Positions 22,279-30,655 of a stretch of DNA of 64,000 nucleotides are shown here, piece by piece. The notes under the pieces were generated by a model. That model ran no database searches, had not been told where the DNA came from, and worked only from the letters and a program-made list of their open reading frames with translations. Within the stretch, counting starts at the first letter, position 1. Each line of letters begins with the position of its first letter. Location of the stretch: the NCBI RefSeq assembly GCF_030268065.1, contig NZ_BSDD01000002.1:186001-250000 (forward strand), given 5' to 3'. Position numbers and translations under genes: made by a program. The DNA comes from Geothrix rubra. GTDB taxonomy: Bacteria; Acidobacteriota; Holophagae; Holophagales; Holophagaceae.

Positions 22279-22928
22279 TGGCCCCGGAATCCTACGGCAT
22301 CCACCCGGAACCCATCCTGGCGGCCCCTGGGACGGAGCTGCCCCTCACCAACTTCGATGAATGGGGCTTCTTTATCGACCCCAACCGCTGCATCGGCTGC
22401 CGGAGCTGCGTGGCGGCCTGCGCGGAGTGCGGCACCCACAAGGGCCGGCCCATGATCCACCTGGACGAGATGGACCGGCTCCACTCGCCCCAGACGGCCC
22501 CCACGGTGTGCATGCACTGCGAGGATCCCATCTGCGCCCAGGTCTGCCCCGCCGACGCCATCAAGCGCAGCGAGGACGGCGTGGTGCACGCCAGCCAGAA
22601 GCCCCGCTGCATCGGCTGCCAGAACTGCGAGCTGAGCTGCCCCTTCGGCGTGCCCATCGTCTTCAGCGGCCTGGAGCAGATGCTCAAGTGCGACCTCTGC
22701 TACGACCGCACCTCCGAGGGCCTGAAGCCCATGTGCGCCACCGTGTGCCCCAGCCAGGCCCTGCTCTACGCCCCCAAGGCCGAGATCAGCCGGATGCGCA
22801 CCGCCCAGCCCGTGCGCGAGTTCCTCGTGGGCAGCCTGGTGGTGAAGACCAAGAACGCCCTCATGGTGCCGGACCCCGAGGCGCCCCTCTTCCTGGACGC
22901 CGCGCTGCTCATCGAAGGAGACCTGTGA
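22278..22928 (+). CDS. 4Fe-4S dicluster-type electron-transfer subunit
   Basis: 216 residues with four cysteine groups arranged as in NarH/DmsB/NrfC subunits: CIGCRSCVAACAEC, CMHCEDPICAQVCP, CIGCQNCELSCPFG, and CDLCYDR with CATVCP. These would hold four [4Fe-4S] clusters forming a wire between the membrane cytochrome and the molybdopterin subunit. There is no signal peptide, consistent with a cytoplasmic complex. ATG 22278 shares a base with the upstream stop and the downstream start overlaps its own stop, so the genes are translationally coupled. Confidence 0.92.
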
Positions 22929-23488
22929 TGGCCCTCTGGCGACGTTCCTTCCCCGTGGACCTGGCGGACGAGGGCCGGTTCTCCCGGCGGGAGTTCGCGC
23001 GCTTCCTGGCCCTGGTCTCCGCGGGCTTCACGGCCGGCCTGGGCTACCTGTGGCTGCGGAAGAAGCCCCTGGAAGGTGCGCCGGAACCTCGGGGCCAGAA
23101 CGAGGTGCCGGTGGCCCTGGGCCTCGCCGCGGACCTCCGCCCCGGCCAGAGCCGCCTCTTCACCTTCCGGGATGCCCAGGACCGCTGCATCCTCCTGCGC
23201 ACCCCCATGGGCGAGCTCCGGGCCTTCCGGCAGACCTGCACCCACCTGGGCTGCGCCGTGCGGTTCCGGAACGACCGGCTGGAGTGTCCCTGCCACGAGG
23301 GCTTCTTCGAGGTGGAACGCGGCTTCCCCATCCAGGGCCCGCCCACCCGGCCCCTCTCGGGTATCGCCCTGGAGCTGCGCTCCGACGGCACCCTCTGGGC
23401 CGTGGGCGACCTGCCCAAGCCCACGGACCTCCCCGCCCGGGCGGGCGCCGCCTGTCCCCGCATCCTCCCGAAGGAGGTGGAGGCATGA
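22928..23488 (+). CDS. Rieske [2Fe-2S] protein with twin-arginine membrane anchor
   Basis: 186 residues. The Rieske ligands are complete: CTHLGC near 104-109 and CPCHEGFF near 120-127. The N terminus has SRREFARFL (Arg20-Arg21) followed by a hydrophobic helix ALVSAGFTAGLGYLWL, the pattern of Tat-dependent, membrane-anchored Rieske proteins, so the cluster probably faces the outside of the membrane. A Rieske subunit is not part of NarGHI or NapAB and suggests an electron path resembling a bc-type or alternative quinol oxidase. The start overlaps the previous stop and the stop overlaps the next start. Confidence 0.9.
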   Translation: MALWRRSFPVDLADEGRFSRREFARFLALVSAGFTAGLGYLWLRKKPLEGAPEPRGQNEVPVALGLAADLRPGQSRLFTFRDAQDRCILLRTPMGELRAFRQTCTHLGCAVRFRNDRLECPCHEGFFEVERGFPIQGPPTRPLSGIALELRSDGTLWAVGDLPKPTDLPARAGAACPRILPKEVEA

Positions 23489-23706
23489 GCCGTCCCCACC
23501 GCAGCCACCTGTCTGACGCAGCCCTGGTGGTGGCGCTGCTCATCCTCGGCATCCAGGTCTATCTGTTCGAGACGGTCCTCCAGTCCGTCCTGGACGGCCA
23601 GCGGGCCCTGCTGCCCGGCGCCTTCGCCGCGTCCCTGGTCCTGACGGCCATCGCCCTCCTCCTCGCCTTCAAGGTCCCCCGCATCGATCAGGGTCCGAAG
23701 CACTGA
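23485..23706 (+). CDS. Small two-helix membrane protein
   Basis: 73 residues with two hydrophobic helices (ALVVALLILGIQVYLF; GAFAASLVLTAIALLLAF) and short polar ends. It starts four nt inside the Rieske gene, preceded by AAGGAGG, and is followed 17 nt later by the HPP gene. It has no metal-binding residues in the helices that I can identify. Its position suggests a structural or assembly subunit of the membrane complex. I do not recognise the family. Confidence 0.75.
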   Translation: MSRPHRSHLSDAALVVALLILGIQVYLFETVLQSVLDGQRALLPGAFAASLVLTAIALLLAFKVPRIDQGPKH

Positions 23707-23723
23707 TCCCACCTGGAGCCTCC

Positions 23724-24353
23724 ATGACGACCCCGACTCCCGACCGACCGCCGGCCCTCGAGCTCCTGGAACCCCAGGTCACCCGCGGCCTCCTGGCCCG
23801 CTTCCGCCTCACCACCCTGCTGGGCCGGTTCCCGGAACGCCAGCTCTGGTCGGCCTTCATGTTCATCAACGGCCTGATCTCCATCGGCCTGCTGGCGGGC
23901 TTGGCCATGCTCACCCGCTCCCCCTTCGTCTTCCCCTCCCTGGGGCCCACCGCCTTCCTGTTCTTCTTCACGCCCACCCTGCCGACGGCCAGCCCGCGGC
24001 ACACCATCTACGGCCACATCATCGGCATCGTCTGCGGGTACGGCGCCCTCTGGCTGATGGGCCTCCAGCACGCCCCGCCGGCCATGGTCATGGGGGTGAC
24101 GCCTGCCCGCATCGGCGCCGCCGCGCTGTCCCTGGCCGCCACCGGCGCCCTCATGATCCTCTTCAAGGCCGCCCACCCGCCCGCGGGGGCCACGACCCTC
24201 ATCATCTCGCTGGGCATCATCACCAAGCCCCTGTCGCTCGCCATCATGCTGCTGGCCGTGGCCCTGCTCACGGTCCAGGCCATCGTCATCAACCGCCTGG
24301 CCGGCATCGACTACCCGCTCTGGGCGAAGCGCGTGGCGCCCGGCAAGGGCTGA
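23724..24353 (+). CDS. HPP-family membrane protein (putative nitrite transporter)
   Basis: 209 residues with four to five membrane helices. The family signature is present as KAAHPPAGATTLI, with PSLGPTAFLFF ahead of it. HPP proteins of plants and cyanobacteria have been reported to move nitrite across membranes. In this cluster such a protein could export nitrite made by a cytoplasmic nitrate reductase. The N-terminal about 40 residues are soluble. ATG 23724 follows GGAGCC. It is the last gene of the tightly packed run starting at 18897. Confidence 0.85.
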   Translation: MTTPTPDRPPALELLEPQVTRGLLARFRLTTLLGRFPERQLWSAFMFINGLISIGLLAGLAMLTRSPFVFPSLGPTAFLFFFTPTLPTASPRHTIYGHIIGIVCGYGALWLMGLQHAPPAMVMGVTPARIGAAALSLAATGALMILFKAAHPPAGATTLIISLGIITKPLSLAIMLLAVALLTVQAIVINRLAGIDYPLWAKRVAPGKG

Positions 24354-24385
24354 TCGTCCCCGGCCGGTCCCGGCCACAATCGGGC

Positions 24386-25603
24386 ATGGCATCCCGTGCT
24401 TCCCAGGCCTCCCCGTCCCTGCCCACGCTGGTCCTCGGTGGGGGCATGGCCGGGTTGCTGGCGGCCTGGCACCTGCGGCGGCGGGGGGAGCCGGTGGATG
24501 TGTGGGAGGCCGGGGACACCCCCGGCGGCTGGGCGCGCACGGTGGCCTGGGAAGGTGGCTTCGCGGAGCTGGGGCCCCAGAGCCTCCCCTGGCGTCCGGG
24601 CGATGCCGCCGACCGTCTCCTCCACGCCCTGGACCTGCCCTTCGAGGAAGTCCCCCGCCGGCCCCGCTGGGCGGCCCTGGGCGGCCGCCTCGTCCCCGTG
24701 CCGGCCCACGGCGGTGCCTTCCTGGCCTCCCCCCTCCTGAGCCCCGCAGGGCGTCTCCGCCTCCTCGCCGGGCTGCTGTGGCCGGCCCGTGCCCGGGAAG
24801 ACGAGCACCTGGCCGCGTGGACCCGCCGGTGCTTCGGCCGCGAGGCGGCCGAGCGCCTGCTGCCCCTGGCGGCCCGGGGCCTCTTCGCCGCCGAGGCGGA
24901 GGACCTGGACGCGGAGGCGCTGGCCCGTCCCCGCACGCGGCAGGCGCGGCTGCCCGGGGGCATGGGCAGCCTCCCGTCGGCCCTCGCGAGGGGGCTGGAG
25001 CTCCGCACCGGACTCCGGGCCCGGCGGCTCGAGCCGATCCCCGGCGGCTGGCGCGTGTCGGGCGACGGCCACGAAACGGCCGCGGCCCGGGTGGTCCTGG
25101 CCCTGCCCGCCTTCGAGGCGGCGGAGTTGCTGGCGCCCTCCGCCCCGGAGGCTGCGGCCGCCCTGCGGGAGATCCCCTACGCCTCCGTCGAGGGCTGGCA
25201 TTCCCTTCACACGAGCGTGGAGCTCCTGGCAAGGGGCCACGGCTTCCTCGTGCATCCCCGGGAGGGCAGCGACCTCCTGGGCTGCACCGTGGTCCACGAT
25301 GGGGGCCCCGGCCTGCACCTCCGCAGCTTCCTGCCCCTGGGGACACGGACCTGGTCCGCCGTGGATGCGGCCCTGCGGCGCTGGGTGCCGGACCTGCCGG
25401 AGGCCCGGGCCGTCCTGCGCATGGCGGCCCCCCGGGCCCTGGCCGCCCCCCCGCCGGGCCAGCGGGCGCGGCTGGCCCGCATCCTGGGCGGCCTCCCCCC
25501 GGGCCTGGACTGGGTGGCCGCGGCCCGCTTCGGCCAGGGCCTGGGCCCGCTCCTGGCCGGCGTCGCGACCTGGGTCACGGAGCCGCACCCTCCCGGGGAG
25601 TAG
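24386..25603 (+). CDS. FAD-dependent protoporphyrinogen/coproporphyrinogen oxidase-like protein
   Basis: 405 residues. The N-terminal dinucleotide-binding motif reads VLGGGMAGLLAAWHL, followed by WEAGDTPGGW, FAELGPQSL and RLPGGMGSLPSAL, the pattern of HemG/HemY-type porphyrinogen oxidases and related amine oxidases. It would oxidise a porphyrinogen in heme synthesis, supplying heme b for the nearby cytochrome. No signal peptide or membrane helix is seen. The ribosome site before ATG 24386 is weak. It is about 60 residues shorter than typical HemY, so a different FAD oxidase function remains possible. Confidence 0.7.
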   Translation: MASRASQASPSLPTLVLGGGMAGLLAAWHLRRRGEPVDVWEAGDTPGGWARTVAWEGGFAELGPQSLPWRPGDAADRLLHALDLPFEEVPRRPRWAALGGRLVPVPAHGGAFLASPLLSPAGRLRLLAGLLWPARAREDEHLAAWTRRCFGREAAERLLPLAARGLFAAEAEDLDAEALARPRTRQARLPGGMGSLPSALARGLELRTGLRARRLEPIPGGWRVSGDGHETAAARVVLALPAFEAAELLAPSAPEAAAALREIPYASVEGWHSLHTSVELLARGHGFLVHPREGSDLLGCTVVHDGGPGLHLRSFLPLGTRTWSAVDAALRRWVPDLPEARAVLRMAAPRALAAPPPGQRARLARILGGLPPGLDWVAAARFGQGLGPLLAGVATWVTEPHPPGE

Positions 25604-25612
25604 CATCGGGGC

Positions 25613-26752
25613 ATGGCCATGAGCTGCGACCACCCGGACCTGCTGCCCCTCGAGGAGGCGCTGCGCCGCCTCTGGGAGGCCCTGCCCGCGCCGGCCACGG
25701 CCGAGGTCCGCGCGGACCGGGACGACCCCGCCGCCGACCGTGCCGCCATGGACGGCGTGGCGCTGCGTTCCGCCGATGGCCGCGCCCCGCGCCGCATCCT
25801 GGGCACCCTTTTCGCAGGAGAGGACCCTGCCGCCTTCCGCGTGGCGACCGGCACCTGCGTGCGCATCATGACCGGCGCGGCCCTGCCTCCGGGGGCGGAC
25901 GCCATCGTGCCCGTGGAGCAGCTCTCCGAGGCGGAGGGGGCGGCCCTGGTCCAGGTGGATCCCAAGTCCGGCGACCACGTGCGCCCCCGGGGCGAGCAGG
26001 CCCGGGCGGGCGGCCTGCTCCTGCCCGCGGGCGCACCCCTCACGGCCGCGGCCGCGGGCCTGCGCGCCCAGGTGGGCCTGCCGGTGGCCGCCCCGGTGCG
26101 TCTCCGCGTGGACGTAGCCTCCACCGGCGACGAACTGGTGGCCGATCCCGCACCCCACCAGATCCGCGACTCGAACGGCCCCATGCTGGCGGCCCTGGCC
26201 CACGCCCTCGGCGCGGAGGTGCGCCGACGCCCCTCGCTGCCGGACGATCCCGAGGCCCTGGCCAAGGCCCTGCAGGCGCCGGACGGCGCCCCCATCCTGC
26301 TCACCTCCGGCGGCGTGAGCATGGGCGAGCACGACCACCTGCCCTCCGTGCTGGCGGACCTCGGCGCCACAATCCTCTTCCACCGCATCCGCCTCAAGCC
26401 CGGGAAACCCATGCTGGCGGCCCTGCTGGGCGACCGTCTGGTCCTCGGCCTGCCGGGGAACCCGGTCTCGGCCTACCTCAACGCGATGCTCTTCCTGCCC
26501 GTGGCCCTGGCGCGGCTGCAGGGCCTTCGCCCGCCGGACCCCTGGCGGACCGCGACGCTCGCGGCCCGGGTGAAGAACAAGGGCGACCGCCCGCTGCTGC
26601 ACCCCTGCCGCCTGCGGGACGGCGAGCTCCATCCGCTGCCCAGCAAGGGCTCCGGCGACCTCGTCACCCTCGCCCAGGCCGACGCCTGCGCCTGGATCGA
26701 GCCCGGCGGCCTGGAGGCCGGCGCGAAGGTGCGCTGCCTGCCGGTGGTGTAG
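25613..26752 (+). CDS. moeA: Molybdopterin molybdotransferase
   Basis: 379 residues with the MoeA motif series: AAMDGVAL near 46, IMTGAALPPGADAIVP near 85, RDSNGPML near 183, TSGGVSMGEHDHL near 225, RLKPGKPML near 262 and GLPGNPVSAYLN near 281. MoeA inserts molybdate into adenylylated molybdopterin. Placing it directly after the molybdoenzyme cluster indicates a dedicated cofactor supply. It starts nine nt after the FAD oxidase stop; two ATG codons two codons apart are possible and the first was kept. Confidence 0.95.
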   Translation: MAMSCDHPDLLPLEEALRRLWEALPAPATAEVRADRDDPAADRAAMDGVALRSADGRAPRRILGTLFAGEDPAAFRVATGTCVRIMTGAALPPGADAIVPVEQLSEAEGAALVQVDPKSGDHVRPRGEQARAGGLLLPAGAPLTAAAAGLRAQVGLPVAAPVRLRVDVASTGDELVADPAPHQIRDSNGPMLAALAHALGAEVRRRPSLPDDPEALAKALQAPDGAPILLTSGGVSMGEHDHLPSVLADLGATILFHRIRLKPGKPMLAALLGDRLVLGLPGNPVSAYLNAMLFLPVALARLQGLRPPDPWRTATLAARVKNKGDRPLLHPCRLRDGELHPLPSKGSGDLVTLAQADACAWIEPGGLEAGAKVRCLPVV

Positions 26753-26757
26753 CCCCG

Positions 26758-26784
26758 CTCCAAATCGCCTGCGGCGATTTGGAG
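26758..26784. terminator. Palindrome 1 of a pair in the moeA/CRP convergent gap
   Basis: CTCCAAATCGCC-TGC-GGCGATTTGGAG: a perfect 12-bp stem starting 6 nt after the moeA stop. It probably ends moeA transcription, although no T-run follows. Confidence 0.6.
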
Positions 26785-26804
26785 GTAGAAAAATTCTTCC
26801 CCTA

Positions 26805-26831
26805 GCTCCAAAACGCGACGCGTTTTGGAGC
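26805..26831. terminator. Palindrome 2 of a pair in the moeA/CRP convergent gap
   Basis: GCTCCAAAACGC-GAC-GCGTTTTGGAGC: a perfect 12-bp stem five nt before the CRP stop codon. Its outer CTCCAAA/TTTGGAG arms are the same as those of the first palindrome, but the inner half differs. It is the likely terminator of the CRP gene. Confidence 0.6.
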
Positions 26832-26836
26832 CGGGC

Positions 26837-27511
26837 TCAGCCCTTCGCGTACCGCTGCAGCTTGCCCAGGTCCAGGATGCGCACCACGGGGAAGGTGCTC
26901 TGGATGAGGCCCAGGTCCGTGAGCAGGCGCAGGGCGCGGCTGAAGGCCTCGCGGCTGGCGCCGATGCACTGGGCCAGGTCCTCCTGCGTCTCCTGGAACT
27001 CCACGATGGAGCGGGTGGGGTTGGCCTCATGGGCCTCGATGAGCAGCTGCGCCACGCGCTCGGGCACGCTGTGCAGGCTCAGGGTCTCCACGAGGGTGAC
27101 GAGGTGGCGCACCTTGGCGGCGAAGTGCTGGATGAGCATCTCCGCCACCTCGGGATGGCGGTGGACCACCTGCCGCAGCGGCGCCGAGGGAATGAGCCAG
27201 CACTCGGTCTCGCCGTGGGACTCGGCACTGGAGGCGATGGGGACGCCGTCGAAGACCGGCACCTCGCCCACGCAGTCCCCGACCTTGAGGAACTGCAGGA
27301 CCTGCACCCGGCCCCGGCCGTCCGTCCGGAAGACCTTCAGGCCCCCCTTCACCACCACGTACACGCCGGGGATCTGGTCACCCTGGGTGTAGACGCGGGC
27401 GCCGTCGGGGAAGCGGCGCATCTCGGCGATGCCGGCCAGCTCCTCGGCCGCCGCCATGGGCAGACCCGCCAGGAACTCGATCCTTCTGAGATTGAGGACT
27501 GCTTGAGGCAT
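26837..27511 (-). CDS. CRP/FNR-family transcription regulator (CRP type)
   Basis: 224 residues: a cyclic-nucleotide-binding beta barrel (residues about 15-125, with GDQIPGVYVVVKGGLKVF), a dimer helix, and a winged helix with TQEDLAQCIGASREAFSRALRLL. The recognition helix SREAFSR keeps the Arg-Glu-x3-Arg pattern that reads TGTGA in CRP. There is no N-terminal cysteine cluster, so it is not FNR, and no obvious heme-binding motif. ATG 27511 has GGAG six nt upstream. A TGTGA-N6-TCACG site 59 nt upstream suggests autoregulation, and a similar box precedes the hemerythrin-Nfn gene. It converges on moeA. Confidence 0.88.
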   Translation of the reverse strand: MPQAVLNLRRIEFLAGLPMAAAEELAGIAEMRRFPDGARVYTQGDQIPGVYVVVKGGLKVFRTDGRGRVQVLQFLKVGDCVGEVPVFDGVPIASSAESHGETECWLIPSAPLRQVVHRHPEVAEMLIQHFAAKVRHLVTLVETLSLHSVPERVAQLLIEAHEANPTRSIVEFQETQEDLAQCIGASREAFSRALRLLTDLGLIQSTFPVVRILDLGKLQRYAKG

Positions 27512-27569
27512 GGGACTCCAGGACGCGACAGGAACCAACAGGAAAGTTATCGCACAAAACCGCCCCGCC

Positions 27570-27585
27570 TGTGACCCCTGTCACG
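27570..27585. promoter_or_regulatory. CRP-like binding site upstream of the CRP-type gene
   Basis: TGTGA-CCCCTG-TCACG differs from the CRP consensus in one arm base. It lies 59 nt before the regulator's ATG in an AT-rich 207-nt gap, suitable for autoregulation. Confidence 0.6.
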
Positions 27586-27657
27586 CAGAGGATGTCGAGG
27601 TAATGAATATCCGCACGGATTTGCAACAATTCCGATTCCGGCGGCTTGCAATAAAAA

Positions 27658-27688
27658 CGGCCCCGATGGCAAAAGCCAATCGGGGCCG
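27658..27688 (-). terminator. Intrinsic terminator of efp
   Basis: Read on the minus strand, CGGCCCCGAT pairs with ATCGGGGCCG as a 10-bp stem, directly followed by TTTTTATT. It begins 24 nt after the efp stop. Confidence 0.9.
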
Positions 27689-27711
27689 GGGTTCCGGAAT
27701 CCGGAGGGCGG

Positions 27712-28278
27712 CTACTTCACCCGCTCCATGAAGGTGCGGTCGACCGTGTTCACACGGATCCGCTGCCCCGCCTCCATGTAGGGGGGCACCCCCACGGTGA
27801 TGCCGTTGCTGAGCTTGGCGGGCTTGTAGGAGCCGGTGGCGTTGGCGTTCTTCATGACGGGATCGGTCTCCATGATCTCCAGCACGACGGAGGCCGGCAG
27901 GGTCGCGCTCATGGGCTGGCCTTCGTAGAACTCGATCTCGAGCTGCATGTTGGGCTCGAGGAAGACCAGGTCGTCGCCCAGGATCTCCTTGCTCACCTCC
28001 ATCTGCTCGTAGGTCTCGTTGTTCATGAAGACGAGGTGGTCGCCGTCCTCGTAGAGGTACTCGAGCATGTGCTGCTCGAGGCTGGCCTTGTCCACCTTGT
28101 CGGCGCTGCCGAAGCGGTTCTCGCGGTTGATGCCGTCCTTCAGCCGCTTCATCTTCACCACCACGCGGGCCGGCAGGTTGCCGGGCGTCTGGTGCTCGAC
28201 GCTGATGACGCGGCAGAGCTCGTTCTCGAAATTGACGATCATCCCGGCACGGACCTGGGTGGCATTGATGAAGGGCAT
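27712..28278 (-). CDS. efp: Elongation factor P with Asn at position 34
   Basis: 188 residues, full length, with the three-barrel EF-P fold and conserved stretches FMNNETYEQ, FYEGQP and VGVPPYMEAGQRIRVNT. EF-P enters the ribosomal E site and relieves stalling at proline runs. The domain I loop normally presents a modified Lys or Arg at position 34; here the loop reads HQTPGNLPAR, with Asn34. EpmA lysylation or EarP rhamnosylation at this residue is therefore not possible. The next candidate tip residue is Arg38. ATG 28278 is preceded by GGAGCC. It has its own terminator and lies 40 nt after the terminator that follows tRNA-Val. Confidence 0.96.
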   Translation of the reverse strand: MPFINATQVRAGMIVNFENELCRVISVEHQTPGNLPARVVVKMKRLKDGINRENRFGSADKVDKASLEQHMLEYLYEDGDHLVFMNNETYEQMEVSKEILGDDLVFLEPNMQLEIEFYEGQPMSATLPASVVLEIMETDPVMKNANATGSYKPAKLSNGITVGVPPYMEAGQRIRVNTVDRTFMERVK

Positions 28279-28325
28279 GGAGGCTCCGAAGGGAGGTGGG
28301 GCGGATCCGGATCTCAGTTCAAAAA

Positions 28326-28351
28326 CCCCTCGCCGGGACCCCGGCGAGGGG
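28326..28351 (-). terminator. Intrinsic terminator of tRNA-Val
   Basis: CCCCTCGCCGG pairs with CCGGCGAGGGG around a 4-nt loop and is followed on the minus strand by TTTTT; five A residues on the other side make it usable in both directions. It starts 4 nt after the tRNA 3' end. Confidence 0.9.
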
Positions 28352-28355
28352 TTTT

Positions 28356-28430
28356 TGGTGGGCGTACCAGGATTCGAACCTGGGACTTCTACCGTGTGAA
28401 GGTAGCACTCTACCGCTGAGTTATACGCCC
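28356..28430 (-). tRNA. tRNA-Val (CAC anticodon), CCA encoded
   Basis: 75 nt fold as a cloverleaf: acceptor GGGCGTA/TACGCCC, D-arm region ACTCAGCGGTAGAGT, anticodon stem CTACC/GGTAG with loop TTCACAC (anticodon CAC at loop positions 3-5), variable loop, T arm CCAGGTTCGAATCCTGG, discriminator A and encoded CCA. It reads the valine codon GUG. Confidence 0.97.
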
Positions 28431-28485
28431 GCGGTCGTTCAGATTACCCCAAGCCCGTCCTGATTCCAAGGGCGAACTCCCGGGC

Positions 28486-29700
28486 TCAGGGGGCCAGCGC
28501 CTTCCGCAGCGCCCGGGCGAAGCGGGGCGCGTCCGCGGCCCGCAATCCGCAGATCCCCACCCGCAGGCCCCAGGGCATGGGCACGCTGAAGGCGCCGTCG
28601 GCCTTCATGCGGTCGCAGGTGCCGAAGGGATCGGGCACCGCCAGCGTCACGAAGAAGCCCCCCTGCCAGGGCGCGCCCGCCAGACCTTCGGCGCGGAGGG
28701 CGCCATCCAGGGCCAGGGCGCGGGATTCGAGCACCTCGGACCAGTGGCGATGTTCGGCGGCGAGATGGGCCTGGGCCTTGCCCTCCCGCATGAGGTGCAG
28801 GAGCAGCGACTGGGGCGCCCGGGGACAGGTGGACCAGAGCCCGCGGCAGGCCATGGCCAGCGCGGCCTGCAGGTCCGCGTCCCGGGACCAGGGGAAGGCG
28901 AGGGCCCCGGACCGCGCGCCGTAGAGCGTGAAGGCCTTGGAGAGCGAGAGCGAGGCCCCCACCAGCACCGCGCCCGCCTCGCCCAGGGCCGCGTAGTCCG
29001 CCAGGGCCGCGGCCACCTCGGCGGGCTCGCGGGTGTAGTCCTGGTAGGCGAGGTCCAGCAGCAGGGTCACGGGGCCGCGTCCCGCCAGCTCCGTCAGGAG
29101 CGCCGCCAGGCCCGCCCGGTCGGCGGCCGTCAGGCTGCGGCCCGTGGGGTTGTGGCAGGGGTCGTTCAGCCACACCAGCAGGCGGCCCTGGGCGGCCAGC
29201 AGCGCCTCCGCCTCCCGCCGCCACGCCGCCAGATCCAGGGGCTGGCCGGCCCCGGGCCAGGGGGCCGTGGCCAGGCGCAGGCCCGCCTCCGAGGCCAGGG
29301 TGCCGTAGGGTCCCCAGAAGGGCGCCGCGGTGAGCAGGGCCTGGCCCGGCTCCAGGAAGGTGCGCAGGGACACGGCCAGGGCCCCGCTGCCACCAGGCGT
29401 GGCGCAGGCCGGGCCGGCCTCCCGGAGCATCGGCCAGTGCCGCTGCACCAGGGCCCGCAGGTAGGCCGGATCCCCGGCGATGGGCGCGTAGGGGGCCACT
29501 TCCAGGGCCGCGAGGCCCCGCCAGAGGTCCATGACGGATTCCAGCACCACCAGCTGGCCGCTGTCGTCCAGCAGGGCCCCCACGGTGGCGTCCACCACCG
29601 GCTTGCCCGCCGCTGCGCGGGCCACGGCCTCCGCATGCAGGGCGAAGATGGGATCGTCGGCGGGCAGGCCGCGGCGGGAGGGGATGAGGTGGTCGGACAT
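28486..29700 (-). CDS. Class I aromatic/aspartate-type aminotransferase
   Basis: 404 residues of the fold-type I PLP aminotransferases, nearest in motif style to TyrB/AspC: LNDPCHNPTGRSLT near residue 190, LLLDLAYQDY near 225 and the PLP lysine in LSLSKAFTLYGARSGAL near 265. These enzymes exchange amino groups between aromatic or dicarboxylic amino acids and 2-oxoglutarate. It would supply the arylpyruvates used by IorAB elsewhere in the window. Start ATG 29700; 8 nt separate it from the LysR gene stop at 29709 upstream, so the two are probably co-transcribed. Confidence 0.88.
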   Translation of the reverse strand: MSDHLIPSRRGLPADDPIFALHAEAVARAAAGKPVVDATVGALLDDSGQLVVLESVMDLWRGLAALEVAPYAPIAGDPAYLRALVQRHWPMLREAGPACATPGGSGALAVSLRTFLEPGQALLTAAPFWGPYGTLASEAGLRLATAPWPGAGQPLDLAAWRREAEALLAAQGRLLVWLNDPCHNPTGRSLTAADRAGLAALLTELAGRGPVTLLLDLAYQDYTREPAEVAAALADYAALGEAGAVLVGASLSLSKAFTLYGARSGALAFPWSRDADLQAALAMACRGLWSTCPRAPQSLLLHLMREGKAQAHLAAEHRHWSEVLESRALALDGALRAEGLAGAPWQGGFFVTLAVPDPFGTCDRMKADGAFSVPMPWGLRVGICGLRAADAPRFARALRKALAP

Positions 29701-29708
29701 GCCCCAGG

Positions 29709-30632
29709 TTAGCGTCCCGGGGCCGTCGTCAGGATCGGCGGATGGGCAAGGGCGTGGCGCAGGAAGGCCCCGGCCTGGCCCGGGGCGCCGCCGCCCGCCT
29801 GGGCCCAGGAGAAGATCCTGGGGATGCCCAGGTCCGGCAGGGGGATGACCTCCACCAGGCCGTGGCGCACCTCCCGCTGGATGCTCCAGCGGGACAGGAA
29901 CCCGATGCCGAGCCCCAGCAGCACGCAGGACTTGATGGATTCCGTATCCCCCACCACCAGATCCGAGCCGCGGGGGGCCCGCACCACGCGGGCCTTCCGC
30001 AACGCCCGTTCCACCACCGCGCGGGTGCCGGACCCCGGCTCGCGCCAGATGAGGGGCACGCCCCCCAGGTCCCCGGCGCTCCGCACGGCCGCCAGGGGCT
30101 TCGGGGCGCGGACCGCGCGGACGGGCACCAGCTCGTCCTTCAGGTAGGGGTCCAGGGCCAGCCCGGGCGCCCGCGTGAGGCCCTCCACCAGGGCCAGGGA
30201 CGTCCGGCCCTCGCGCACCCACTGGAGCACCTCCTCGGTGTTCCCCACCTCCAGCACCAGGGGGGCCGGCCGGTGGTCCGCGAGGAAGCCGCGGAGCAGG
30301 GGCGGCAGGATGTAGGCCGCGGCGGTGGTGCTGGCGCCCAGCCGCAGCTCGCCGCCCAGCCGGCCCTCGCCCAGCACCCGCTCGCCCGCCTCCTCCAGCA
30401 GGCCGCGGATCCGCTTGGCGTAGTCGAGCAGCAGCCGCCCGGCCTCCGTCAGCTCCACCCCCGAGGCGTGGCGCGTGAAGAGGGGCCGGCCCGCCTCCGC
30501 CTCCAGCTGGCGGATCTGGGCGGTCACGGCGGGCTGGGACAGGTTCAGGCTGCGGGCCGCGCCCGAAACCTGGCCCAGCTGGGCCACCACGCGGAAGGTC
30601 TCCAGCCGCCGGGGATCGAGCTCGGACACCAT
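29709..30632 (-). CDS. LysR-family regulator (YeiE/CysB-like context)
   Basis: 307 residues. The N-terminal winged helix reads RLETFRVVAQLGQVSGAAR with the recognition part LNLSQPAVTAQIRQLE, and the remainder is the two-lobed effector domain (ELRLGASTTAAAYILPPLL; IWREPGSGTRAVVERAL). It is divergent from a YeiH-type putative sulfate exporter, the classical LysR-YeiH arrangement, and upstream of an aminotransferase gene. ATG 30632 has GGAGG six nt before it. A dyad with T-N11-A geometry lies in the 68-nt divergent gap and should be its operator. The inducer is unknown. Confidence 0.92.
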   Translation of the reverse strand: MVSELDPRRLETFRVVAQLGQVSGAARSLNLSQPAVTAQIRQLEAEAGRPLFTRHASGVELTEAGRLLLDYAKRIRGLLEEAGERVLGEGRLGGELRLGASTTAAAYILPPLLRGFLADHRPAPLVLEVGNTEEVLQWVREGRTSLALVEGLTRAPGLALDPYLKDELVPVRAVRAPKPLAAVRSAGDLGGVPLIWREPGSGTRAVVERALRKARVVRAPRGSDLVVGDTESIKSCVLLGLGIGFLSRWSIQREVRHGLVEVIPLPDLGIPRIFSWAQAGGGAPGQAGAFLRHALAHPPILTTAPGR

Positions 30633-30655
30633 CCGCCCTCCATTTGTTTTTCTGA

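Noticed and set aside
26837-27511. Regulator as FNR (oxygen-sensing Fe-S)
   Set aside because: No N-terminal cysteine cluster is present; the recognition helix is CRP-like.
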